Shown here in pieces: positions 52,786 to 62,700 of a stretch of DNA of 64,000 bases. The stretch is from IMG/VR virus record IMGVR_UViG_3300008262_000066, positions 26,136 through 90,135 of that record. One strand, 5' to 3'. Numbering within the stretch: the stretch's first letter is position 1; the number at the start of each line of letters is the position of its first letter. A program made the position numbers and the translations under genes. Origin of the DNA: a virus. The notes under the pieces were generated by a model. It was not told the origin of the DNA. It did not search any database and saw only the letters and a program-made list of their open reading frames with translations.

Positions 52786-53500
52786 TTGTTTAGATGTATA
52801 TCAATTTGGAATAGTTGATAGACTAAGCCCCGAAGCTCCTGTACCTATATTTGTTCCTCTTTACAAAGAAGAACGCAGTGGTATGGTTGGCAACGTATAT
52901 AACAACTTAGTTAACTTAGATTGTGACGTAACATTATATTCAGGTAGCACAAGTGTTAAGACCAGAATGATTGATGCTAGAAGCAAACAACAAATCATTC
53001 GGGTAGATAATGATATAATATCTGAACCATTGACGATTGATGATATCAATATTGAGCATGATGCTATTGTAATCAGTGACTACAATAAAGGGTTAGTATC
53101 ATATGAATTGATTGAAAACATATTAGCAGTAGCTAAATGCCCCGTGTTCATTGATACTAAATTAACTGATTTAGAACGTATGCAAGGTGCATGGGTTAAA
53201 ATTAACAACCTAGAATATAGTAGGATTAAAAGTGAATGTTCAGGTCTAATCGTAACTAATGGTGCACGTGGTGCTAGTGTAATATATCACGATATACAAT
53301 GTCCTGCTACTAAAGTAGAAGTTGTTGACGTTACTGGTGCGGGAGATACTTTCTTATCAGCATTAACATATCAATATCTAGTTACTAAAGATATAAAATC
53401 AGCAGTTGAATTTGCCATCAATGCATCAAGTATAACTGTACAACACTTGGGCGTTTATGCACCAACACTAAATGAAATAGAAATAGAGGGACTTAGATGA
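52736..53500 (+). CDS. HldE N-terminal-type heptose-7-phosphate kinase (PfkB family)
   Basis: A 254-residue ribokinase-fold protein. ILLIGDNCLDVYQFG (about residues 11-25) and RLSPEAPVPIF are the characteristic start of HldE kinases. VISDYNKGLVS is the DYxKG motif, and VDVTGAGDTFLSAL (about 196-209) holds the GAGD anion hole and catalytic aspartate. The usual kinase domain has about 318 residues, so this one is trimmed. The first 16 codons lie inside the nucleotidyltransferase gene in another frame. The first strand is encoded there, so the overlap seems real. No clear ribosome site precedes ATG 52736, which suggests coupling. Confidence 0.83.
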   Translation: MNTQPHKKFKILLIGDNCLDVYQFGIVDRLSPEAPVPIFVPLYKEERSGMVGNVYNNLVNLDCDVTLYSGSTSVKTRMIDARSKQQIIRVDNDIISEPLTIDDINIEHDAIVISDYNKGLVSYELIENILAVAKCPVFIDTKLTDLERMQGAWVKINNLEYSRIKSECSGLIVTNGARGASVIYHDIQCPATKVEVVDVTGAGDTFLSALTYQYLVTKDIKSAVEFAINASSITVQHLGVYAPTLNEIEIEGLR

Positions 53501-53853
53501 GATTAGAAGGGTTTGTAGAAAAAGGTTGGGGACATGAATTTATCTTTGCTACTAATGATAAGTATTGCGGTAAAATTCTATCCTTCAATAAAGATGCAAA
53601 ATTCAGTATGCATTTTCATGGTGAAAAAGATGAAACATGGTATGTGTTAACTGGGGAATTTATCGTAAGACACATTGATACTACTAATGCAGAAATTAAT
53701 GAAACAAAGTTAACTACAGGGGATACATGGCGTAATCTTCCTTTATTCCCACATCAAATTATATGCATAGAAGAAGGTGTTATAGTTGAAGTTAGTACAC
53801 CGGATAGTGTAGAAGATAATTACAGAGTCATGCCCGGAGATAGTCAAAAATGA
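53497..53853 (+). CDS. Cupin-fold protein (sugar isomerase/epimerase-like)
   Basis: A 118-residue single cupin. KGWGHEFIFATNDKYCGKIL opens the fold. FSMHFHGEKDETWYVLTGEF is the first metal motif (H-x-H then E), and LPLFPHQIICIEEGVIVEVSTP the second, with its histidine. Similar cupins (mannose-6-phosphate isomerase type II-like) occur in nucleotide-sugar clusters. In this cassette a sugar-phosphate isomerase role is possible. Bacterial heptose synthesis needs the isomerase GmhA, which is not related to cupins, so replacing it is only speculation. Four-base overlaps on both sides. Confidence 0.72.
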   Translation: MRLEGFVEKGWGHEFIFATNDKYCGKILSFNKDAKFSMHFHGEKDETWYVLTGEFIVRHIDTTNAEINETKLTTGDTWRNLPLFPHQIICIEEGVIVEVSTPDSVEDNYRVMPGDSQK

Positions 53854-54143
53854 AATACATAGTAGATATAGATGGTACAATATGTACTGTAACCAACGGT
53901 GATTATTCAAACGCGGAGCCTTATCTATCACGCATAGCACATTTTAATATGTTATATGATGCGGGAAATGAGATACATTATTGGACAGCACGTGGTGCTA
54001 ATACTGGAAAGAATTGGGATGATATTACATTAATGCAGTTAGCCGATTGGGGCGCAAAATACACCACTGCTAAAACAGGTAAGCCTGCATATGATATATG
54101 GATTGATGATAAAGCATTTAACATAGGAACATATTTCAAATGA
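53850..54143 (+). CDS. Small HAD-family phosphatase
   Basis: A 97-residue HAD protein: VDIDGTICT (D6, D8) is the nucleophile motif, IHYWTARGANTG gives the motif II threonine, and YDIWIDDKAFN the terminal acidic pair. Short HAD proteins of this type sit in capsule and glycan clusters and dephosphorylate sugar phosphates. By position it could take the role of GmhB, which removes the 7-phosphate of heptose bisphosphate, although GmhB is roughly twice as long and a different subgroup. Confidence 0.75.
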   Translation: MKYIVDIDGTICTVTNGDYSNAEPYLSRIAHFNMLYDAGNEIHYWTARGANTGKNWDDITLMQLADWGAKYTTAKTGKPAYDIWIDDKAFNIGTYFK

Positions 54144-54892
54144 AAATATTATTAACAGGATATAAAGGATTCATTGGCTCTAACATGCTCAAAATGTTAG
54201 ACGGTCATGAAGTTGTAACATATAACTGGGGTGATGCATTACCTTCAGTTGCAGGATTAGATTGGGTCGTCCACATGGGCGCTATCAGTAGCACTATTGA
54301 ACGCAACATTGAAAAGATTATGTTACAGAATTACGATTTTAGCTGTTGGCTATTGAATGAGTGCATTGCAAACAACGTAAACTTTCAGTATAGTAGTTCA
54401 GCAAGCATATATGGATTGAGTACAGAGTTTGTTGAAACTAGTCCAGTCGATCCTCGCACACCTTATGCTTGGACAAAGTACTTGTTTGAACGTTTTGCTA
54501 ATAGAGAATGCAATATACGTATACAGGGTTTTAGATACTTCAATGTGTATGGTTCAGGTGAAGAAGAAAAGGGAGATCAAGCTAGTCCTTTCTATAAGTT
54601 TAAAAAACAAGCAGAAGAAAACGGATTTGTTAAATTATTTGAAAACAGTCAGCACTATAGACGAGACTTTGTCCCAGTAAAACAAGTATGTCAAACACAT
54701 ATTGATTTCTTTAATGTAAAAGAATCAGGTGTATGGAACGTAGGTACAGGAACACCTATGAGTTTTTATGATGTCGCTAAACAATTTACTGATAACATCA
54801 TAGAGATACCCTTACCTGATATACTAAAAGATAGTTATCAAGAATTCACATGTGCAGATATGACTAAAACCAATACATCATTGGGTAGATAA
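54140..54892 (+). CDS. NAD-dependent sugar-nucleotide epimerase, HldD-like
   Basis: A 250-residue short-chain dehydrogenase-type epimerase. The NAD motif G7-Y-K-G10-F-I-G13 is at the start, SSSASIYG supplies the catalytic serine region, and Y109-x3-K113 (YAWTK) is the catalytic pair. IQGFRYFNVYGSGEEEKGD, QASPFYKF and FENSQHYRRDFVPV are diagnostic of ADP-glyceromanno-heptose 6-epimerase (HldD) as opposed to GalE. E. coli HldD has 310 residues, so the C-terminal part is shortened. It would convert ADP-D-glycero- to ADP-L-glycero-D-manno-heptose, completing the activated sugar made by the two HldE-like enzymes upstream. Confidence 0.83.
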   Translation: MKILLTGYKGFIGSNMLKMLDGHEVVTYNWGDALPSVAGLDWVVHMGAISSTIERNIEKIMLQNYDFSCWLLNECIANNVNFQYSSSASIYGLSTEFVETSPVDPRTPYAWTKYLFERFANRECNIRIQGFRYFNVYGSGEEEKGDQASPFYKFKKQAEENGFVKLFENSQHYRRDFVPVKQVCQTHIDFFNVKESGVWNVGTGTPMSFYDVAKQFTDNIIEIPLPDILKDSYQEFTCADMTKTNTSLGR

Positions 54893-55146
54893 TGTCAATC
54901 ACTACATCATTAGATTGGGAAAAAGAGAGTGACAGGCTTATGAATTTTATGTCTAGTTCCGGTTACAACCCTGATCTTAAAAAAGTGTACAATAACATTA
55001 ATGGTATGATAACTGACTTGAGCAAACTAGAGGTTGAAGCACGTAGAACGCACAACAACCTCAAAGTAGAAGAATGTTTAATAAAAATTAATGAAGCAAT
55101 TGATAGATTAGAAAAATTACTATTGATTGCTAAATTAATTAGCTAG
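54892..55146 (+). CDS. Small helical protein of unknown function
   Basis: An 84-residue protein of helical, coiled-coil character (LKKVYNNINGMITDLSKLEVEA, then LKVEECLIKINEAIDRLEKLL). Its ATG overlaps the epimerase stop (TAATG) and its end overlaps the convergent fibre-assembly gene by 12 bases. No family recognised. It closes the rightward glycan island. Confidence 0.65.
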   Translation: MSITTSLDWEKESDRLMNFMSSSGYNPDLKKVYNNINGMITDLSKLEVEARRTHNNLKVEECLIKINEAIDRLEKLLLIAKLIS

Positions 55147-55653
55147 TGGATCAATAGGCCAAGTAACGTTTTCACTTGGTGTATCTTTTGGATACGTATT
55201 AGTTAAATCCCTAAGCTGTTGTTTATATGTTAACACAGCCATATATTGTTCATCTGTTAGTTTATGAGGAATATTCAGTAATGTTTCTTCTTGGTGTCTT
55301 TGTACTATCCAGTCTAATTCGTATAATTTTTGAACCCTACTCATTTCTAAAGTAATTACAGGAACCGCAGCCTGAATCAGTTGTTCTAAGATAGGGATTA
55401 AACGCTGTTTGTTTTCAACAAACCAATTAATTTCCTCTAATTCTTGACCCGCAAACCCCTCTGGACCAACACGCTCTACATGATAAATATTTCTATCAGG
55501 TTCGTAGGATAGTAAGAGGGTAGAATCAGCATAGGGATAATTAGTATCAGCAATAAATTTTGCTGAATTATCCCAATGATATTCTTTATTTTCAAACTTT
55601 ATATAAAAATGAGAGTTATAAAAGTTTAGGCTAGCCATATTGTTAATCATCAT
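55135..55653 (-). CDS. Tail fibre assembly chaperone-like protein
   Basis: A 172-residue protein whose C-terminal half has the pattern of phage tail-fibre assembly proteins: LYELDWIVQRHQEE, then LTDEQYMAVLTYKQQLRDLT, and a terminal VTWP. The N-terminal part (FYIKFENKEYHWDNS) is beta-rich. Such chaperones help fold and trimerise the fibre encoded just upstream, which fits its place as the last gene after two fibre genes on the minus strand. ATG 55653 is used with AAAGG shortly before it. A later ATG (codon 6) is also possible. Confidence 0.72.
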   Translation of the reverse strand: MMINNMASLNFYNSHFYIKFENKEYHWDNSAKFIADTNYPYADSTLLLSYEPDRNIYHVERVGPEGFAGQELEEINWFVENKQRLIPILEQLIQAAVPVITLEMSRVQKLYELDWIVQRHQEETLLNIPHKLTDEQYMAVLTYKQQLRDLTNTYPKDTPSENVTWPIDPLAN

Positions 55654-56781
55654 TTATCCTTTATATTGTATAAATGCAACGCCGATGCGTTGCGGAAAGT
55701 AGCTGAAGGTAGATCCACTTAAAGTATGGCTGTGACTCCAACCATAATTACTGTGAAATGCTGACGGGCCACTTACATTTGTGGTGTACAATTGATAACT
55801 GGCACTGTGATAGTGGGGAGTATAAGGAGCATCTGTACTACTTAAAGCACCGACAGCATTGCTAGCAGTAGTGACATCCCATTGATTATCACTATACCCA
55901 ATAATATATCCGCCTAAATTAGGTGTACCGTTTAACCCATTACATAATTTCCAATATGTCGGTAATGCTGTTAAAATGCCAACATACATAATAATTATAT
56001 CAGATTCTGGAAGACTGGGTGAAGTTAGTTTCCATAAGTTAACTAATTTACTTCGAATAGTTGATTGTGAGAAAGTTCCAAAAGCAGTATGGCTATGTGC
56101 TCCAGCATAAGCCATATTATAGTTACGTATAGCTGATCCAGTGCCCATAGGTCTATAAGCACTACTGGCTGAAGCGTGATAGTGACCACTATCTGAACTT
56201 AAACTAACTGGTATTGTAAAACTATAACCAGTACCTGTAGTACGAGTTAAATTGTCATTAGCACCATGCAAATAGTTATATCCTGTATCTACAAAAGGTG
56301 TCGAATTAGCCGCTGCATTTTGTTTTGTTACTAAAGTATTGGTGGGGAAATAAGTAGTAGCTCTAATGGATCGTAATAAATTAATTTTTTGTTTATTAAG
56401 CATTGTATCGGTATTATCTGTTCTTCCGCCGGAAAAGGAGTGATTATGTGAAGAGGCGCCCGCACTCGCAGATGGTGCAATAGAACCTCCTGTATTACTA
56501 GTAACATTTTGAGTTACTGTTGATCCGCTGTGAGAACCTGCAAAACTTGTGGAACCATTGGCACTCATTCCTCCACTGACAGAGCTATAAGTAATATCTA
56601 TTTGACTCTGATCTTGAGCTGACCAGATATAATAGCCATCTGCCTTACTATAACGAGTCCAGTCACCTGATGTCATATTTGCCATGGTATCATAATATGG
56701 TACTACAGCATTAGCTGGGATATGGATTGGCGGACCTGGCGGACCTGGATTAGTAAAAAAACCTGCTCTGGCTGCAAACAT
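55654..56781 (-). CDS. Tail collar-type fibre tip protein
   Basis: A 375-residue protein. The N-terminus has a short collagen-like GPPGPP and a domain ending YYIWSAQDQSQIDITYSS. The rest is Ser/Gly-rich with repeated H-x-H motifs (SSHNHSFSGG, GHYHASASSA, AGAHSHTAFG, TPHYHSASYQ, GWSHSHTLSG) typical of fibre tips that bind metal along a three-fold axis. ALPTYWKLCNGLNGTPNLGGYIIGYS is a tail-collar domain. Its ATG overlaps the stop of the 2041-residue fibre by one base, so they probably assemble as shaft and tip. Receptor recognition is the likely role. Confidence 0.75.
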   Translation of the reverse strand: MFAARAGFFTNPGPPGPPIHIPANAVVPYYDTMANMTSGDWTRYSKADGYYIWSAQDQSQIDITYSSVSGGMSANGSTSFAGSHSGSTVTQNVTSNTGGSIAPSASAGASSHNHSFSGGRTDNTDTMLNKQKINLLRSIRATTYFPTNTLVTKQNAAANSTPFVDTGYNYLHGANDNLTRTTGTGYSFTIPVSLSSDSGHYHASASSAYRPMGTGSAIRNYNMAYAGAHSHTAFGTFSQSTIRSKLVNLWKLTSPSLPESDIIIMYVGILTALPTYWKLCNGLNGTPNLGGYIIGYSDNQWDVTTASNAVGALSSTDAPYTPHYHSASYQLYTTNVSGPSAFHSNYGWSHSHTLSGSTFSYFPQRIGVAFIQYKG

Positions 56782-59700
56782 TATTCGTATCCTTTACTCA
56801 ATGTAGCATAGTATGCACTACCGTCGTAGAATACTGAAATAATATCTATTGATTCTGCCGCTGTACTCAACGTCTTACTATTAGCGGCAAACTTTATATT
56901 TGAAGTCATTACTCTACTTCCCGTTGCATCTTGTTTAATAATAATTGTTGCTGAACTACCTGTAGTAGCACCGGTTAACCCATTAAATGTAAAGTTAGCA
57001 TTTGCAATAAAGTTAAAGATTGTCCCGTTAGCTACGTTAGGAGAAATAGCTGCACCTGTATTAACAGGTGATAACACTGTTTCAGTATATGATTTAAGTG
57101 TTATAAGATTGGCTCCTATATTATTGGCAACCAAATTACCAGACACACCTAAACCAGTTAACGTACCAACACTTGTAATACTAGTTTGAGCACCATTTGT
57201 TACTGTGGCTGCAGATGTTGCTGCCCCAGTTAAGTTTCCGACAAAAGTCTTAGCGGTAATAGAAGTATTACTTAAGTTAGCAGTAATATTTGTATTAATA
57301 ACTGCCGATGCATTTCCATTACTGCTTGAAGTACTAAATGTTAAATATGCTGTAGTACTAGTTGATGTGTTTTGTAATAATGCCGCGGCATTTGTTGCGC
57401 TTACTGCAGTTGTTGCACTAACACCGGTTAACAAACTTCCGTTACCGCTAAAGAAATTAGCAGCCACATGATTACCTAAGTTAGCATTACCTGCAAACAG
57501 ATTACCACTGAGATCCACGTCAGTAAATGATGCAATATTAGGTGTTGATCCACCAATAATACCTTGAACAGGTCCAAATATTGATCCATTGACATTACCT
57601 GCGTCTATATTACCGGTTACGGTCAATGTACTCAAATTACCTACACTAGTAATGTTAGGTTGAGCCGCAGTAGTTAATGTACCACCTAGATAATTTGCTG
57701 TTGCAAGATTTCCTAAGTTAGCATTTTTTGCTAAAATATTACCTGCTGATGAGACACTAAATTGAGAAGTGCCGCCAACCTTTGCATCAATTAATAATGA
57801 GGAAGCAAGTGACTTTGTGTTAGTAATACTAAGCTCAACTGCAGTAAATCCAATGTTAGCATTATTCCATGTCTGACTAAAACTTATTGGTGCAGTATCA
57901 GTAAGTGATCCTGAAGCAACAATTAACTTAGTTAAGTTACCGGTGCTTGTAATATTAGGTTGAGCATTAGTTGTTACTGTATTTGCATTGATAGCTGTAA
58001 CACCAGATAATAAATGACCATTACCGCTAAAGAAATTAGCGGCTACATAATTACCTAAGCTAGCATTACCAGCAGTAAGATTACCAGTAACGACTAGACT
58101 TGTTAAGTTACCAACACTTGTAATGTTGCCTTGTGCTGCCGTTGTTACTGTACCTGCTGTTGTTGCACTAGTTGCGGTTGTTGCACTAGTTGCGGTTGTT
58201 GCACTAGTTGCGGTTGTTGCACTACCTGCACTAGTTGCATAATTCGCATTAGCTACTGTACCGGTTACTCTATTACCTAATATATTAGTTAAGAACGCAC
58301 CGTTACCAGTAAAGAAATTAGCTGATACATTATTACCTAAACTAGCATTACCTGCTGTAACCGTTCCAGTCACACCCAAACTAGTCAGTGTACCTACACT
58401 AGTAATATTAGGTTGAGCATTATTGCTTACTGTGGTTGCTGTTAAATTACCAACAGTTAGTGTACCTACGTTTGCAACATCAAAATATCCAGTAACAGTA
58501 GTACTTGAAGATTCTATTACCCTTCGTTGTGCTATAACAGAAATAGATGATACGTTAGCACCGCCGCCTGCACTAGTAACTAGATCCGGAGTAACAGTTA
58601 ATATCACGTTGCTACTAGGATTTGCAGTTACATTAGTGATAGAATATGTTTTGTTAAGTGATATACTGTCACCTATTGCGCCTGAAATAATTAATTGATC
58701 ACCTGTTTTTAACTTACTAGCTACGTTGTATTGTCCTAAAGTCAATGATGTTGGTGAACCCAATGTAATTGTAGCAGCACCTGCATTATCAGCGGCACTA
58801 ATAAATGCAACTTTATTGCTGTTAGATAATTCATTTTGCTGGATATAAACATTACCACTAGTGAATACATTAGCTAATGTACCTACACTAGTAATGTTAG
58901 GTTGTGCATTTGTATATACTGTACCTGAAATTGAAGCGTTAGGTACTTGTCCAGTTAGTTCACCGGCTGATATATTAGTTAGACCTGCTCCATTACCTAC
59001 AAAATAGTTAGCACTGACCACATTACCTAAATTAGCATTTAGAGTTGTAAGATTACCTGTAATGTTTGCGTCACCGGCAACTGTTAATGAAGTTAAATTA
59101 CCTACAGACGTAATATTAGGTTGAGAGTTTACAGTTATGTTGCCTGCATAGTTTGCATAATTTGAAAATGCACCTGTAGGGATATTAGATAGTAGACTAC
59201 CGTCACCTAAGAAGTACGTACCAGTTACGTTACCTGATTTAGTTACTTTGAATTTAGAAGTACCACCTACCTTCATGTCAATCAATGTAGAATTAACACT
59301 GCTAGTAGTATCTGTTATAGAAGCACTGATAGTATTGAATGTAACAGCACCGTTCTGCCAAGTCTGTACAATTGATAATGGTTTATCTGCAGTCAATGAT
59401 CCGGACGCAATAGACAATCCTGTTAGATTACCAACAGATGTAATATTTGGTTGAGCATTAGTTGTTACTGTATTAGCAATATTTGCATTACCGGTGCTGT
59501 TAGAATACGTGCTGTATGTTGCAAAGTTTGCATTAGGTATCTCACCTACTAAATTGCTTGCTTGTAAGTTAGATAGATTACCACCCTCACCTATGAATAC
59601 GTTAGAAACAACTACACCCGTTTTGTCTACTGAGAATGTTGATGAGCCGTCTACTTGTAAATCTAATAATAATGAGCTTGGATCACTTGCACTATCTACT

Positions 59701-62700
59701 ATATTTTGACGTATACCTGTAAATACCTCAGTACCATTACTCCAAGTTTGTATAAACGTATACGGTGCATTTGATGATATAGTACCTGTATTAGCTCTTA
59801 GGTTAACTAAGTTACCTACGCTAGTAATATTTGGTTGAGCGTTAGTAGTAACCGTAATAGCTGTATTAGCTACATTAGTATTTCCCGAATAAGCCGCATA
59901 GTTTGCATTAGCAATTAATCCAGTGATATTACCTGCAGGAATGTTAGTCAATCCTGCACCTGAACCGGAATAAGATGTTCCGGTAACTCCACCTAACTTG
60001 TCAACTTTGAATTTAGTTGTGTTATTTACTTGTAAGTCTAATAATAAACTATTAATATTACTAAAGGTATCCGTTATGTTTGTTCTTAAATGTGTAAATG
60101 TAACACCAGAGTTATTCCATGTTTGTGTAAAATATACAGGAGTATTAATTGTCACTGGACCAGTGGTAATGTTAGCTAGCTTAACTGTTAATGTTCCTGA
60201 AGCCTCGTTAAATGTAAAATTAGAATTGGTACCAAGCACTCCACTATCATTATAAATAATTTCTCTGTTACTACCCGGGGCAAGAACATTACCACTAAAG
60301 TTACCTATCAAATTACCTATGAAGTTAGTAGCAGATACGTTACCACTCTTTTCTACAGTAAACACGCTTGAAGTGTTTACTATCATGTCAATCAATTTGC
60401 TATCTACTACACTAGCGTCGTCAGTAACATTAGCCTCTAATAATGTAAACAGTCTATTAGCATTATTCCAATGTTGTGTTAAACGTACCGGGTTGCTTCC
60501 CGTTATCTCACCTGTATTCACTGTCAATGTAGTTAAATTCCCTACACGGGTGATGTTAGGTTGATATGCATTACTTACTGTATCGGCTCCACCGGTATAC
60601 TGGGCATAATTTGCATTTGGCACATAACCAACTAAGTTGGCTGCAGGAATATTGGTTAACTGACTACCGTTACCAATATACTGATTAGCAGTTACTATAC
60701 CTGTTTTGTCAACTTTAAACTTGCTTGTGCCACCTACTTGCAAATCTAGTAATAATGATTCTCCTGCACTGTTAGTATCAACAATATTTTCTTTAATACC
60801 AGTGAATACTGCGCTAGCATTATTCCATGTTTGTGTAAACGTTAAAGGAGCACTATTAGTAACTGTCCCGTTAGCTATATTTAAACTGGTTAGTGTTCCA
60901 ACACTTGTAATATTGGGTTGTGCGTTAATTGTAACAGTACCAGCCGTTAGTGCAGACGTAGAATTACCTATTATGTTACCTAAGAAATAGTTAGCACGAA
61001 CATTACCATAAGATACAAAAGTCACTACATCACTAGTTACACTAACGTTACTACCGAATGCAAATTCACTATTGCTATTATCCCAACCCATGAATGCATC
61101 AACTGCTGAGTCTTTAAAGTAATGTAATAATGATCCTCTATCTTTGCCGTCATCACCGCTTAATGGCGTACCATTAGGATTTCCACCCATCTCAATGATA
61201 GGATCTTTGATGTTAAATGTAGTTACATTAGCATATTGTGTACTACCGGTCACAATCAAGTTACCATTAATTGTTAATCCAGTTAATGATCCTACTGAAG
61301 TAATATTGGGTTGAGCGTTAGAAGTAACAGTACCTGCAGTATCGGTAGAACCGGCAGATCCATCGATGCTCACACCAGATAATGATAGAGATCCTGATGC
61401 CCTACCTAACGAAACTGCAGTGGTACCTAAATATACATTAGTATTTGCTAATACATCAGTAGATAAAGTACCTACTAATGCATTGCCGGGTATACCAGTT
61501 AGTAATGAACCATTACCTCTATAAAAGTTTGCAGATACATTACCTGCAAAGTTTGCATTAGCATTTCCTGATATACTACCGGATAAGTTTAGACTTGTTA
61601 ATGTACCTATACTAGTAATATTAGGTTGAGCATTAGTAATTACAGTACCTGCAGTATTAGATTGTCCATATAGTCTAGCTTGAACAATGTTTGCGCTAAA
61701 GTTTCTGTTAGTATCACGTGATACTATTGTACTAGCAACGTTGCTAGGAGTAGCTGATAAACCATTTAACAATGATGCATTTAAATTAGCTACTAGCGTG
61801 TTACTATAAACAACAATAGGTGCTGTGCCGGTAGCAAGTGTGCTGATAAATTGACCAACAATGGATACATTATCACCTGTTAAGTTACCATTTGTTGTAA
61901 TATTTCCGTTACTACTGCTAAGTGTAGTACCACCTAAGTCAATAGTGTTTGCAGAAATATATAAAGTTCTCCAACGTGCATTGGGTGTACCGATATCAAA
62001 TGCCTGATCCTCAGATGGTATTAGGTGACCTGTTATTTGACCATTAATGCTAAGTGAACTTAGTGTTCCTAAACTAGTGATATTAGGTTGACTAGGCGTA
62101 GTTAATGTACCCGTAAGTCTGTTTGCAATAATAACATTGCTTATGTTTAGATTTCCTGCACTAACGTTACCGGTAACGTTAGCATTACCTAACATTGTAA
62201 CATTAGTAAATGTAGCTAAGTTTGGTGTTGTTGCACCGATTAAACCGTTGTATGGTCCAAATGTAGATGCATTAATGTTACCGGCATTGATATTACCGCT
62301 TACTACTAAGTTAGAGATCGTACCTAAGCTAGTGATGTTAGGTTGTGCGGCAGTTGTTACAGTACCTGCTTTGTTAGCTGTATTTGAAAAACTTGCGTAA
62401 TTTGCAGTTAGTGAATCACCTGCAAAGTTAGAATAATTAGCGTTAGTTGCATAGTTTGCATTGGCAACACTACCTGCAACATTGCCACCCGAAATATTAG
62501 TTAATCCAGCACCATTACCTGAAAAATTAGTAGCAATAAGCGTATCCGTAGCAGTGTTAAATGTTAAATTTGCACTACCTTCAAAATATCCTGCATTGTT
62601 AAATTGTACTTGTGTGTTAATGCCACCGGGAACTACTGCCCCTCCAATAGCTGTCCATGATAGATTTCCGTTACCGTCAGTAGTAAGTGAGTAGTTTGCC

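Noticed and set aside
58159-58224. Short direct repeats considered as a CRISPR array
   Set aside because: The copies are directly adjacent with no spacers, and they are in frame inside the fibre gene.
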